NCBI GenBank assembly: GCA_024345305.1
Contig: BRON01000023.1
Span: forward strand, 62,001 to 126,000
Origin: Mrakia gelida
Lineage: Eukaryota > Basidiomycota > Tremellomycetes > Cystofilobasidiales > Mrakiaceae
Length of the DNA: 64,000 nt
Direction of reading: 5' to 3'
Shown piece by piece: positions 51,083 to 61,861 of this stretch (position 1 is its first letter; every line of letters starts with the position of its first letter). The notes beneath the pieces are model-generated. The model made no database searches and was not told the DNA's origin. It saw only the letters and a list, made by a program, of their open reading frames with translations. Made by a program: the position numbers and the translations under genes.

Positions 51083-54000
51083 AGGCCACAGCCTTCCCCC
51101 TTCGCTCAGCCCAACAATCACCGGTCCTCGCTCTCGTCCTCGTCAACTATAAACCTACCAAACTCCTCTTTGGTCGCCAACTCCAAATCGACTTCCCATC
51201 CTCACCCCGGTCGTCTTACCACTCCCTCCCCTCTCAACATCTCCCTCAACTCCCTCTCCAACTCGCTCTCACCTTTCATCCATCCAAACCCCTTCGAAAT
51301 CCTTGCGCTCGAGACGATCTTCTCAGAGGAGGATCACCTCGTTATCGAAGTCTCGCTGGGCTTCGGGTCTTTCGCCGTCAAGACCTTCGCGATGCTGGAC
51401 TCCGGAGCTACCTCAAACTTCGTCGACTCTACCTTCGTCTCCGCCCATTCCCTCAAAACGGTCGCCAAACCCATTCCTCGGGAACTCGTCGTTGTTGATG
51501 GTCGTTCCATCTCCTCTGGCGCCGTCACCCACCACACCTCTCCACTCCCTTTCTCCGTCACCTCCTCATCGCCACTTCACTCCGAAACCCTCTCCTTCGA
51601 CATCACTACCCTCGGATCCTACCCCATCATCCTCGGAATCCCCTGGCTCAAAAAACACGAACCAACAATCGGATGGAGCACCCACTCGCTTGACTTCCTC
51701 TCGGACCACTGCGACTATCACTGCCTCCCACCTATCGCGGATCGGAATCTTCGCTTCCCAACAGCTTCCACCCCCACTCCACTCTCTTCCCTTCCCTCAT
51801 CATTCCACCCATCGCCAAAACCTCCTTCCCTCAGCAAGCCTCCTCCCAGCAAACCAAGACCCTCGACGCGGCCCACCGTCGCATCTCCCTCGCCCCCAAC
51901 CTCGCCTCTCCCTCAAATATCCATCATTTCCGCTGCCGCCTTCACTCAAGCCGCCAAGGCAGGAGCATTCAAGAACGTCTACTCTCTCTCAGCCAACTAT
52001 TCCCCCGTTCCTGTCGACATCTCTCCTCCTCGCTCAGGAGAGGAACCTCCCTCGGATCCAACCTTCAACCTCGACAAACACCTCCCTCCCGAGTTCCTTC
52101 CCTATCGCTCAGTCTTCGAAAAATCCTCCGCCGACATCCTCCCTCCTCATCGATCCTACGACCTCAAGATCAACACCGAATCCGGCTCCACTCCTCCCTT
52201 CCAACACATCTACGGACTCTCCGCCACGGAACTCGACGCTCTCAAGACCTTCATCGACGAAAACCTCACCAAAGGATTCATTCGACACTCAACCTCTCCC
52301 GCTGGGGCTCCCATCCTTTTCGTCAAAAAGAAGGACGGATCTCTTCGCCTTTGCGTCGACTACCGAGGACTCAACAAGATCACCCTCAAGAATCGCTACC
52401 CTCTCCCCCTCATCCCCGAATCCCTCGATCGACTCTCCAAGGCAAAATTCTTCACCAAACTCGATCTTCGTGGAGCATACAACCTCGTTCGGATCGCTCC
52501 TGGAGACGAGTGGAAAACCGCCTTCCGCTGTCGTTACGGCCACTTCGAATACACCGTCATGCCCTTCGGCCTCACCAACGCTCCCGCCGCCTTCCAGCAC
52601 TTTATGAACGACACCCTTCGCCAACACCTCGACATCTTCTGCATCGTTTACCTCGACGACATCCTCATCTACTCCAACTCCCTCGCCGAACACACTCAAC
52701 ACGTCTCCGTCATCCTCAAGGCTCTTCAAGAAGCACAACTCTGGGTCAAACCGGAGAAGTGTGAGTTCTACAAGGAGGAGGTCGACTTCCTCGGTTACGT
52801 CGTCGGTCGAAATGGAGTTCGAATGGACAAGAACAAGGTCTCCGCTATCCTCGAATGGTCCCCTCCCTCCTCGGTCAAGGATATTCAGGTCTTCCTTGGA
52901 TTCGCCAACTTCTATCGCCGCTTCATCCATCACTTCTCGGAAATCGCCGCTCCCCTCACCTCCCTCCTTCGAAAAGACGTCCCCTTCGACTTTGGACGCG
53001 ACGCTCTCTCCGCCTTTAACAAACTCAAAACCGCCTTCACCACCGCTCCCGTCCTCACCGTCTTCAATCCCTCACTCCCACTCCTCCTCGAAACCGACGC
53101 GTCCGACTTCGCTATCGCCGGAATCCTCTCCCAACGCTCTCCCACCAACGAATTCAACCACCCCATCGCTTTCTACTCTCGAAAACTCAACCCCGCCGAA
53201 CTCAACTACGAAATCCACGACAAGGAGATGCTCGCCATCGTTGAGTGCCTCAAGGAATGGAGACACTACTGTGAAGGACACCCGTCAACCCTCACCATTC
53301 ACTCCGACCACGAGGCCCTTCAATACTTCAATTCGTCCAAGGTCCTCACGCGTCGACAAGCTCGCTGGTGCGAACTCCTCGGAAACTTCTCCTTCGTCAT
53401 TCACTACAAACAGGGAACTAAGATGGAACTTCCGGATGCCCTCTCGAGACGATCGGGTCTTTCAGAGGGGAGTAGAGCTTCTCAACAAGCCCCTCAACGC
53501 GTCCTCAAGCCTGGTCAACTCGTCGCTCCTCCCCATCCTCCCTCGGAACCCTTCGTCAACCTTACCCCGGCTATCAACACTCCTCCACATCTATCTATTG
53601 CTCAAGGCTCTCGGCCAATCCGAACATCCACTCGCCTTTCACTCTCGAAACCTCAACAACCTCAACCTCCTCCCTCGATCCTCGCTCCCTCCCTCGACCC
53701 TGCACCTCAACCTCCTCCCTCGATCCTCGCTCCCTCCCTCGTCCCTGCATCTCAACCTCCTCCCTCAATCCTCGCTCCCTCCCTCGGCCCTCAACCTCCT
53801 CCCTCGCCTGCACCTCAACCTCCTCCCTCAATCCTCGCTCCCTCCCTCGACCCTCAACCTCCTCCCTCGATCCTCGCTCCCTCCCTCGTCCCTGAACCTC
53901 AACCTCCTCCCTCGATCCTCGCTCCCTCCCTCGACCCTCAACCTGCCGATCCGGATCCCGACCTTGTCGGACGCATTCGTCGCGCTACTTCCCTCGACCC

Positions 54001-55474
54001 TTCGCTCGACGAAATCGGACAGCTCCTCCGGAACCCGACGCTCCCTCTAGAATACGACAACTTCATCCTCCTCCGAGACTTCTCACTCCACCCAACCCTC
54101 GACCTCATCCTCTTCAAGGAACTCATCCGAGTACCCAACGATCACCAACTTCGCCTCGACATCGTTCGCTCCTGCCACAACACCCTCCTTGCTGGTCACC
54201 TCGGACGAACCAAGACGCACGACCTCCTTCGACGATCCTTCATCTTCCCTCTGGACTCGGATTTCGTCGGAACCTACGTCGCGGGTTGTGATACCTGCGC
54301 TCGAAACAAACCCTCGCGACAACTCCCCCTCGGCCTCCTCCAACCTATCCCTCCTCCACTTGCTCCCTGGCGCCAAATTTCGATGGACGGAATCGTCAAG
54401 CTCCCTCTCTCCAACGGATTCGACTGCATTCAGGTCTTCGTCGATCGCTTCTCCAAGATGGTCGTCCTCGTCCCTTATAAGGAAGATGGATTCAACGCGT
54501 CGGATCTCGCCAAAATGTACCTTAACCACGTCGTCGCTCATCACGGTCTTCAAACAGACATCCTCTCGGATCGCGGAACTACCTTCACCTCCTCCTTCTT
54601 CACCTCCTTCATCCAACTCCTCGGCGTTCGTCCTCACTTTACTACGGCGTTCCACCCTCAAGGAAACGGCCAAACGGAAAAGACGAATCAAGCAACGGAA
54701 ACTTACCTTCGGATGTTTTGCGACTACAACCAATCGAACTGGTCCGGACTCCTCCCAACATGCGCCTTCGCTCTCAACAACTCTCGCTCGGCCACCACCC
54801 TCGAATCTCCCTTCTTCGCGGATCATGGTTACCATCCTTTGGCTCCCTCCGACTTCCTCCTCACCGCAACCTCTCACAACCCCGCCGCCAACACCGAAAT
54901 CCTCGCTCTCGCCAAAGTCCACTCCTCTATCCACCACTCAATCATCCACGCGCAAGACCTCCAAAAACAGTACTACGATCGGAAACATCGGGCTCCAATT
55001 CGACGCGACAAGGATGGAAAGGAGGTCGACCTCTTCAACGTCGGGGATCTCGTTTGGCTCAACTCCAGAAACATCTCCACCGCTCGGCCCTCGTTCAAGC
55101 TCGACGCACGAAATCTCGGTCCCTTCCCCATTGTCAAGAAACTGTCCCCAATCACCTTCGTCCTGGACCTTCCCCCTACCCTCCAAATTCATCCCGTCTT
55201 CCACGTCTCGCTCCTCCTCCCTTACTCTCCCGGCCTCCACGATCAGCATCAGGATCCTCCCCCCATCATTGAATTCGAATCCCAGGAACACTTCATCCCG
55301 GAACGGATCCTCGCTCACGAACATCGTCCTGACGGAACCTACTACCTCGTTCACTGGGAAGGATATCAAGATTTCGACGACACTTGGGAACCGGCCAACG
55401 GACTTGCTCGACTTCGAGTTCTCAACTCTTATCTTCGCTCTCACAAGGATGCTCGCCCTAGGAAAGGTTCTTAG
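51083..55474 (+). CDS. gypsy (chromovirus) Pol, first copy
   Basis: Open from the codon after the Gag stop to TAG at 55472-55474. Protease LDSGATSNF; RT with LDLRGAYNLVRI, FGLTNAPAAFQ, YLDDILIYS; RNase H LETDASDFAIAG and IHSDHEALQYF; a proline-rich tandem repeat; integrase zinc finger (CHNTLLAGHLG...CDTCARNK), core (MDGIVKLPLSNGFD, ILSDRGTTFTSSFF, HPQGNGQTEKTNQ) and a C-terminal chromodomain (YYLVHWEGYQDFDDTWEP). PR-RT-RH-IN order plus chromodomain identifies a chromovirus. No ATG precedes the protease in this frame, so Pol is probably made as a Gag-Pol readthrough product. GATGGGGGATTA before LTR 2 is the polypurine tract. Confidence 0.92.
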   Translation, partial: RPQPSPFAQPNNHRSSLSSSSTINLPNSSLVANSKSTSHPHPGRLTTPSPLNISLNSLSNSLSPFIHPNPFEILALETIFSEEDHLVIEVSLGFGSFAVKTFAMLDSGATSNFVDSTFVSAHSLKTVAKPIPRELVVVDGRSISSGAVTHHTSPLPFSVTSSSPLHSETLSFDITTLGSYPIILGIPWLKKHEPTIGWSTHSLDFLSDHCDYHCLPPIADRNLRFPTASTPTPLSSLPSSFHPSPKPPSLSKPPPSKPRPSTRPTVASPSPPTSPLPQISIISAAAFTQAAKAGAFKNVYSLSANYSPVPVDISPPRSGEEPPSDPTFNLDKHLPPEFLPYRSVFEKSSADILPPHRSYDLKINTESGSTPPFQHIYGLSATELDALKTFIDENLTKGFIRHSTSPAGAPILFVKKKDGSLRLCVDYRGLNKITLKNRYPLPLIPESLDRLSKAKFFTKLDLRGAYNLVRIAPGDEWKTAFRCRYGHFEYTVMPFGLTNAPAAFQHFMNDTLRQHLDIFCIVYLDDILIYSNSLAEHTQHVSVILKALQEAQLWVKPEKCEFYKEEVDFLGYVVGRNGVRMDKNKVSAILEWSPPSSVKDIQVFLGFANFYRRFIHHFSEIAAPLTSLLRKDVPFDFGRDALSAFNKLKTAFTTAPVLTVFNPSLPLLLETDASDFAIAGILSQRSPTNEFNHPIAFYSRKLNPAELNYEIHDKEMLAIVECLKEWRHYCEGHPSTLTIHSDHEALQYFNSSKVLTRRQARWCELLGNFSFVIHYKQGTKMELPDALSRRSGLSEGSRASQQAPQRVLKPGQLVAPPHPPSEPFVNLTPAINTPPHLSIAQGSRPIRTSTRLSLSKPQQPQPPPSILAPSLDPAPQPPPSILAPSLVPASQPPPSILAPSLGPQPPPSPAPQPPPSILAPSLDPQPPPSILAPSLVPEPQPPPSILAPSLDPQPADPDPDLVGRIRRATSLDPSLDEIGQLLRNPTLPLEYDNFILLRDFSLHPTLDLILFKELIRVPNDHQLRLDIVRSCHNTLLAGHLGRTKTHDLLRRSFIFPLDSDFVGTYVAGCDTCARNKPSRQLPLGLLQPIPPPLAPWRQISMDGIVKLPLSNGFDCIQVFVDRFSKMVVLVPYKEDGFNASDLAKMYLNHVVAHHGLQTDILSDRGTTFTSSFFTSFIQLLGVRPHFTTAFHPQGNGQTEKTNQATETYLRMFCDYNQSNWSGLLPTCAFALNNSRSATTLESPFFADHGYHPLAPSDFLLTATSHNPAANTEILALAKVHSSIHHSIIHAQDLQKQYYDRKHRAPIRRDKDGKEVDLFNVGDLVWLNSRNISTARPSFKLDARNLGPFPIVKKLSPITFVLDLPPTLQIHPVFHVSLLLPYSPGLHDQHQDPPPIIEFESQEHFIPERILAHEHRPDGTYYLVHWEGYQDFDDTWEPANGLARLRVLNSYLRSHKDARPRKGS
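53660..53945 (+). repeat. Proline-rich coding minisatellite in gypsy pol, copy 1
   Basis: About seven imperfect units of CCTCAACCTCCTCCCTCGA plus CTCGCTCCCTCCCTC, encoding PQPPPSILAPSL(D/V/G)P. It lies between RNase H and integrase. The same array is at 59646-59931. Confidence 0.85.
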
Positions 55475-55511
55475 ACGCTCGAGAGACCTTCGCGTCTTAG
55501 ATGGGGGATTA

Positions 55512-55870
55512 TGTCAGGGAATCAGGTTTCAGCTCCTTCTTGTTTCACTCTCCCTTACTCTTTCCCTTTCTTCCCCCTACTTCCCTTTCACCGCTACTAG
55601 TCCTTTGTTCTCAGCTACGCGTTCTGCCTTTGTCCCTTTGTTCATAACTCTTCCCCTGTTATCGTTTCAGCCTTCAAAGTCTTTTGTTCTTTCTTCCCTT
55701 TGATCGCTTCGCCTCCCTTAAATATGTTCGCCTCGCTTTTCACTTTCTAACCTCTATCTTGAATCACCTTTGGATCATACCTCGTCCTCGTTCCTCGATA
55801 AGCACCTGACTTCTCTTCGTCGCGTCGCTCTCGTTCCCTCGCCATCCCCGCTCCTTGCTCGATCCTCACA
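55512..55870 (+). mobile_element. gypsy LTR 2 of 3, shared between the two copies
   Basis: Identical, as far as read, to LTR 1 and LTR 3, at an exact spacing of 5986 bp. Confidence 0.95.
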
Positions 55871-55976
55871 TAATTCAAGATCAACAAACCGGTCGCCTGC
55901 TTATCACCAATCCTCCAACAACCCCACCCCCCAGCCAACTCGCCTATTCCAACTCTCTTCCCCCAACAACAACAAC

Positions 55977-57068
55977 ATGTCCTCCGACGCCTCCTCTCCT
56001 GCTTTCAGCTCTGAGCACGAAACGAACTCTCCAGGATGGTTTTCCGACGCCCTCAGATGGCAACAAGACCAACATGACGTCGCCTCCAACCGCTTCAGGA
56101 CCAACCTCGATCAACAGCAACAGGCACTTGCTCAAGCTCAAGCTCAACAGGAGGAACTCGTCCAACTCGTCCACCAACTTCAAGCTCAACTCCCCTCTTC
56201 GGTCAATTCCTCCCTCCACAACTCCTCCGTCCCCTACGCTCAAGAACCCAAGGAACCCAAGGTCGCTCCTCCTACTCCCTTCACCGGAAAAGTTTCCGAA
56301 GCGAGGGAATTCCTCATCAAGTGCGAACTCGTCTTCAAAGTCCAACCTCGATCCTACTCCTCCGACTCGGCCAAGATCACCTTCGTCGTTACCTACCTCA
56401 AGGACACCGCCTTTCACTGGATCCGACCGGCTCTCGATCTCAAGGATGACGAGACTCCTCCCAACTGGTCTCAGGATTGGATTCTCTTCAAGAAGAAGTT
56501 CCTCCAAGACTTCGGAGACGCGGACCTCATTGAAACCTCTCGACGCTCCCTCGCCAAACTCAAACAAACAGGACCCTGCACCACTTACGCCATCGACTTC
56601 CGACGCTTCGCTTCCTCCCTCGAGATGAGCGATCAGTCTCTTCGACATGCCTACTACGACGGACTCAAGGACGACGTCAAGGATCGAATCCTCAACCCTC
56701 TCTCCACCGACTTCACCGACTTGGAAACCCTCATCAACACTTCAATCCGATGGGACACCCTCCTTTACAACCGTCGAAAACAGCCTTTCCCCGTCACCAA
56801 CTTCCTCCCTCGAAACTCCACCCTCTCCTCTGGACCAACTCCAATGGACGTCGACGCGACTACTTCTCGACCTCGAGGACCTCTCACCGACGCCGAAAAA
56901 CTTCGCCGACGAACTCTCGGACTCTGCGGATACTGTGGTGGAACGGGTCACTTCGCAATCACCTGTCCTCTCGCGGCGAATCGACGACAACATCAGCTTT
57001 CCGCTTTGGAATACGGAACCGACGCACTTCCCTCGGCAACGGTCACCCCTCTTCCCGCTTTGGAATGA
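55977..57068 (+). CDS. gypsy Gag, second copy
   Basis: Offset 5986 bp from the first copy and identical in translation, with the same TGA (57066-57068) before Pol. Confidence 0.9.
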   Translation: MSSDASSPAFSSEHETNSPGWFSDALRWQQDQHDVASNRFRTNLDQQQQALAQAQAQQEELVQLVHQLQAQLPSSVNSSLHNSSVPYAQEPKEPKVAPPTPFTGKVSEAREFLIKCELVFKVQPRSYSSDSAKITFVVTYLKDTAFHWIRPALDLKDDETPPNWSQDWILFKKKFLQDFGDADLIETSRRSLAKLKQTGPCTTYAIDFRRFASSLEMSDQSLRHAYYDGLKDDVKDRILNPLSTDFTDLETLINTSIRWDTLLYNRRKQPFPVTNFLPRNSTLSSGPTPMDVDATTSRPRGPLTDAEKLRRRTLGLCGYCGGTGHFAITCPLAANRRQHQLSALEYGTDALPSATVTPLPALE

Positions 57069-60000
57069 AGGCCACAGCCTTCCCCCTTCGCTCAGCCCAA
57101 CAATCACCGGTCCTCGCTCTCGTCCTCGTCAACTATAAACCTACCAAACTCCTCTTTGGTCGCCAACTCCAAATCGACTTCCCATCCTCACCCCGGTCGT
57201 CTTACCACTCCCTCCCCTCTCAACATCTCCCTCAACTCCCTCTCCAACTCGCTCTCACCTTTCATCCATCCAAACCCCTTCGAAATCCTTGCGCTCGAGA
57301 CGATCTTCTCAGAGGAGGATCACCTCGTTATCGAAGTCTCGCTGGGCTTCGGGTCTTTCGCCGTCAAGACCTTCGCGATGCTGGACTCCGGAGCTACCTC
57401 AAACTTCGTCGACTCTACCTTCGTCTCCGCCCATTCCCTCAAAACGGTCGCCAAACCCATTCCTCGGGAACTCGTCGTTGTTGATGGTCGTTCCATCTCC
57501 TCTGGCGCCGTCACCCACCACACCTCTCCACTCCCTTTCTCCGTCACCTCCTCATCGCCACTTCACTCCGAAACCCTCTCCTTCGACATCACTACCCTCG
57601 GATCCTACCCCATCATCCTCGGAATCCCCTGGCTCAAAAAACACGAACCAACAATCGGATGGAGCACCCACTCGCTTGACTTCCTCTCGGACCACTGCGA
57701 CTATCACTGCCTCCCACCTATCGCGGATCGGAATCTTCGCTTCCCAACAGCTTCCACCCCCACTCCACTCTCTTCCCTTCCCTCATCATTCCACCCATCG
57801 CCAAAACCTCCTTCCCTCAGCAAGCCTCCTCCCAGCAAACCAAGACCCTCGACGCGGCCCACCGTCGCATCTCCCTCGCCCCCAACCTCGCCTCTCCCTC
57901 AAATATCCATCATTTCCGCTGCCGCCTTCACTCAAGCCGCCAAGGCAGGAGCATTCAAGAACGTCTACTCTCTCTCAGCCAACTATTCCCCCGTTCCTGT
58001 CGACATCTCTCCTCCTCGCTCAGGAGAGGAACCTCCCTCGGATCCAACCTTCAACCTCGACAAACACCTCCCTCCCGAGTTCCTTCCCTATCGCTCAGTC
58101 TTCGAAAAATCCTCCGCCGACATCCTCCCTCCTCATCGATCCTACGACCTCAAGATCAACACCGAATCCGGCTCCACTCCTCCCTTCCAACACATCTACG
58201 GACTCTCCGCCACGGAACTCGACGCTCTCAAGACCTTCATCGACGAAAACCTCACCAAAGGATTCATTCGACACTCAACCTCTCCCGCTGGGGCTCCCAT
58301 CCTTTTCGTCAAAAAGAAGGACGGATCTCTTCGCCTTTGCGTCGACTACCGAGGACTCAACAAGATCACCCTCAAGAATCGCTACCCTCTCCCCCTCATC
58401 CCCGAATCCCTCGATCGACTCTCCAAGGCAAAATTCTTCACCAAACTCGATCTTCGTGGAGCATACAACCTCGTTCGGATCGCTCCTGGAGACGAGTGGA
58501 AAACCGCCTTCCGCTGTCGTTACGGCCACTTCGAATACACCGTCATGCCCTTCGGCCTCACCAACGCTCCCGCCGCCTTCCAGCACTTTATGAACGACAC
58601 CCTTCGCCAACACCTCGACATCTTCTGCATCGTTTACCTCGACGACATCCTCATCTACTCCAACTCCCTCGCCGAACACACTCAACACGTCTCCGTCATC
58701 CTCAAGGCTCTTCAAGAAGCACAACTCTGGGTCAAACCGGAGAAGTGTGAGTTCTACAAGGAGGAGGTCGACTTCCTCGGTTACGTCGTCGGTCGAAATG
58801 GAGTTCGAATGGACAAGAACAAGGTCTCCGCTATCCTCGAATGGTCCCCTCCCTCCTCGGTCAAGGATATTCAGGTCTTCCTTGGATTCGCCAACTTCTA
58901 TCGCCGCTTCATCCATCACTTCTCGGAAATCGCCGCTCCCCTCACCTCCCTCCTTCGAAAAGACGTCCCCTTCGACTTTGGACGCGACGCTCTCTCCGCC
59001 TTTAACAAACTCAAAACCGCCTTCACCACCGCTCCCGTCCTCACCGTCTTCAATCCCTCACTCCCACTCCTCCTCGAAACCGACGCGTCCGACTTCGCTA
59101 TCGCCGGAATCCTCTCCCAACGCTCTCCCACCAACGAATTCAACCACCCCATCGCTTTCTACTCTCGAAAACTCAACCCCGCCGAACTCAACTACGAAAT
59201 CCACGACAAGGAGATGCTCGCCATCGTTGAGTGCCTCAAGGAATGGAGACACTACTGTGAAGGACACCCGTCAACCCTCACCATTCACTCCGACCACGAG
59301 GCCCTTCAATACTTCAATTCGTCCAAGGTCCTCACGCGTCGACAAGCTCGCTGGTGCGAACTCCTCGGAAACTTCTCCTTCGTCATTCACTACAAACAGG
59401 GAACTAAGATGGAACTTCCGGATGCCCTCTCGAGACGATCGGGTCTTTCAGAGGGGAGTAGAGCTTCTCAACAAGCCCCTCAACGCGTCCTCAAGCCTGG
59501 TCAACTCGTCGCTCCTCCCCATCCTCCCTCGGAACCCTTCGTCAACCTTACCCCGGCTATCAACACTCCTCCACATCTATCTATTGCTCAAGGCTCTCGG
59601 CCAATCCGAACATCCACTCGCCTTTCACTCTCGAAACCTCAACAACCTCAACCTCCTCCCTCGATCCTCGCTCCCTCCCTCGACCCTGCACCTCAACCTC
59701 CTCCCTCGATCCTCGCTCCCTCCCTCGTCCCTGCATCTCAACCTCCTCCCTCAATCCTCGCTCCCTCCCTCGGCCCTCAACCTCCTCCCTCGCCTGCACC
59801 TCAACCTCCTCCCTCAATCCTCGCTCCCTCCCTCGACCCTCAACCTCCTCCCTCGATCCTCGCTCCCTCCCTCGTCCCTGAACCTCAACCTCCTCCCTCG
59901 ATCCTCGCTCCCTCCCTCGACCCTCAACCTGCCGATCCGGATCCCGACCTTGTCGGACGCATTCGTCGCGCTACTTCCCTCGACCCTTCGCTCGACGAAA

Positions 60001-61460
60001 TCGGACAGCTCCTCCGGAACCCGACGCTCCCTCTAGAATACGACAACTTCATCCTCCTCCGAGACTTCTCACTCCACCCAACCCTCGACCTCATCCTCTT
60101 CAAGGAACTCATCCGAGTACCCAACGATCACCAACTTCGCCTCGACATCGTTCGCTCCTGCCACAACACCCTCCTTGCTGGTCACCTCGGACGAACCAAG
60201 ACGCACGACCTCCTTCGACGATCCTTCATCTTCCCTCTGGACTCGGATTTCGTCGGAACCTACGTCGCGGGTTGTGATACCTGCGCTCGAAACAAACCCT
60301 CGCGACAACTCCCCCTCGGCCTCCTCCAACCTATCCCTCCTCCACTTGCTCCCTGGCGCCAAATTTCGATGGACGGAATCGTCAAGCTCCCTCTCTCCAA
60401 CGGATTCGACTGCATTCAGGTCTTCGTCGATCGCTTCTCCAAGATGGTCGTCCTCGTCCCTTATAAGGAAGATGGATTCAACGCGTCGGATCTCGCCAAA
60501 ATGTACCTTAACCACGTCGTCGCTCATCACGGTCTTCAAACAGACATCCTCTCGGATCGCGGAACTACCTTCACCTCCTCCTTCTTCACCTCCTTCATCC
60601 AACTCCTCGGCGTTCGTCCTCACTTTACTACGGCGTTCCACCCTCAAGGAAACGGCCAAACGGAAAAGACGAATCAAGCAACGGAAACTTACCTTCGGAT
60701 GTTTTGCGACTACAACCAATCGAACTGGTCCGGACTCCTCCCAACATGCGCCTTCGCTCTCAACAACTCTCGCTCGGCCACCACCCTCGAATCTCCCTTC
60801 TTCGCGGATCATGGTTACCATCCTTTGGCTCCCTCCGACTTCCTCCTCACCGCAACCTCTCACAACCCCGCCGCCAACACCGAAATCCTCGCTCTCGCCA
60901 AAGTCCACTCCTCTATCCACCACTCAATCATCCACGCGCAAGACCTCCAAAAACAGTACTACGATCGGAAACATCGGGCTCCAATTCGACGCGACAAGGA
61001 TGGAAAGGAGGTCGACCTCTTCAACGTCGGGGATCTCGTTTGGCTCAACTCCAGAAACATCTCCACCGCTCGGCCCTCGTTCAAGCTCGACGCACGAAAT
61101 CTCGGTCCCTTCCCCATTGTCAAGAAACTGTCCCCAATCACCTTCGTCCTGGACCTTCCCCCTACCCTCCAAATTCATCCCGTCTTCCACGTCTCGCTCC
61201 TCCTCCCTTACTCTCCCGGCCTCCACGATCAGCATCAGGATCCTCCCCCCATCATTGAATTCGAATCCCAGGAACACTTCATCCCGGAACGGATCCTCGC
61301 TCACGAACATCGTCCTGACGGAACCTACTACCTCGTTCACTGGGAAGGATATCAAGATTTCGACGACACTTGGGAACCGGCCAACGGACTTGCTCGACTT
61401 CGAGTTCTCAACTCTTATCTTCGCTCTCACAAGGATGCTCGCCCTAGGAAAGGTTCTTAG
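57069..61460 (+). CDS. gypsy Pol, second copy
   Basis: Same domains and length as 51083-55474, with identical translation. The in-frame arrangement with Gag is preserved. Confidence 0.92.
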   Translation, partial: RPQPSPFAQPNNHRSSLSSSSTINLPNSSLVANSKSTSHPHPGRLTTPSPLNISLNSLSNSLSPFIHPNPFEILALETIFSEEDHLVIEVSLGFGSFAVKTFAMLDSGATSNFVDSTFVSAHSLKTVAKPIPRELVVVDGRSISSGAVTHHTSPLPFSVTSSSPLHSETLSFDITTLGSYPIILGIPWLKKHEPTIGWSTHSLDFLSDHCDYHCLPPIADRNLRFPTASTPTPLSSLPSSFHPSPKPPSLSKPPPSKPRPSTRPTVASPSPPTSPLPQISIISAAAFTQAAKAGAFKNVYSLSANYSPVPVDISPPRSGEEPPSDPTFNLDKHLPPEFLPYRSVFEKSSADILPPHRSYDLKINTESGSTPPFQHIYGLSATELDALKTFIDENLTKGFIRHSTSPAGAPILFVKKKDGSLRLCVDYRGLNKITLKNRYPLPLIPESLDRLSKAKFFTKLDLRGAYNLVRIAPGDEWKTAFRCRYGHFEYTVMPFGLTNAPAAFQHFMNDTLRQHLDIFCIVYLDDILIYSNSLAEHTQHVSVILKALQEAQLWVKPEKCEFYKEEVDFLGYVVGRNGVRMDKNKVSAILEWSPPSSVKDIQVFLGFANFYRRFIHHFSEIAAPLTSLLRKDVPFDFGRDALSAFNKLKTAFTTAPVLTVFNPSLPLLLETDASDFAIAGILSQRSPTNEFNHPIAFYSRKLNPAELNYEIHDKEMLAIVECLKEWRHYCEGHPSTLTIHSDHEALQYFNSSKVLTRRQARWCELLGNFSFVIHYKQGTKMELPDALSRRSGLSEGSRASQQAPQRVLKPGQLVAPPHPPSEPFVNLTPAINTPPHLSIAQGSRPIRTSTRLSLSKPQQPQPPPSILAPSLDPAPQPPPSILAPSLVPASQPPPSILAPSLGPQPPPSPAPQPPPSILAPSLDPQPPPSILAPSLVPEPQPPPSILAPSLDPQPADPDPDLVGRIRRATSLDPSLDEIGQLLRNPTLPLEYDNFILLRDFSLHPTLDLILFKELIRVPNDHQLRLDIVRSCHNTLLAGHLGRTKTHDLLRRSFIFPLDSDFVGTYVAGCDTCARNKPSRQLPLGLLQPIPPPLAPWRQISMDGIVKLPLSNGFDCIQVFVDRFSKMVVLVPYKEDGFNASDLAKMYLNHVVAHHGLQTDILSDRGTTFTSSFFTSFIQLLGVRPHFTTAFHPQGNGQTEKTNQATETYLRMFCDYNQSNWSGLLPTCAFALNNSRSATTLESPFFADHGYHPLAPSDFLLTATSHNPAANTEILALAKVHSSIHHSIIHAQDLQKQYYDRKHRAPIRRDKDGKEVDLFNVGDLVWLNSRNISTARPSFKLDARNLGPFPIVKKLSPITFVLDLPPTLQIHPVFHVSLLLPYSPGLHDQHQDPPPIIEFESQEHFIPERILAHEHRPDGTYYLVHWEGYQDFDDTWEPANGLARLRVLNSYLRSHKDARPRKGS
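59646..59931 (+). repeat. Proline-rich coding minisatellite in gypsy pol, copy 2
   Basis: Same as 53660-53945, with the same number and order of units. Confidence 0.85.
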
Positions 61461-61497
61461 ACGCTCGAGAGACCTTCGCGTCTTAGATGGGGGATTA

Positions 61498-61856
61498 TGT
61501 CAGGGAATCAGGTTTCAGCTCCTTCTTGTTTCACTCTCCCTTACTCTTTCCCTTTCTTCCCCCTACTTCCCTTTCACCGCTACTAGTCCTTTGTTCTCAG
61601 CTACGCGTTCTGCCTTTGTCCCTTTGTTCATAACTCTTCCCCTGTTATCGTTTCAGCCTTCAAAGTCTTTTGTTCTTTCTTCCCTTTGATCGCTTCGCCT
61701 CCCTTAAATATGTTCGCCTCGCTTTTCACTTTCTAACCTCTATCTTGAATCACCTTTGGATCATACCTCGTCCTCGTTCCTCGATAAGCACCTGACTTCT
61801 CTTCGTCGCGTCGCTCTCGTTCCCTCGCCATCCCCGCTCCTTGCTCGATCCTCACA
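61498..61856 (+). mobile_element. gypsy LTR 3 of 3
   Basis: It ends CCTCACA at 61856 and is followed by CAACA (61857-61861), the target duplication of the whole array. Confidence 0.95.
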
Positions 61857-61861
61857 CAACA

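Noticed and set aside
52761..54050. Long Ser/Pro/Thr-rich open frame (and its copy at 58747-60036)
   Set aside because: It is a shifted reading of gypsy pol; the pol frame carries all catalytic motifs.
54083..54937. Minus-strand 284-codon open frame inside gypsy
   Set aside because: Antisense shadow of the integrase region with no independent motif.
55512..61856. Second gypsy copy as certain assembly artefact
   Set aside because: The outer CAACA duplication and uninterrupted copia frame fit a real tandem array equally well; long reads are needed, so it is kept as a finding with that caveat.
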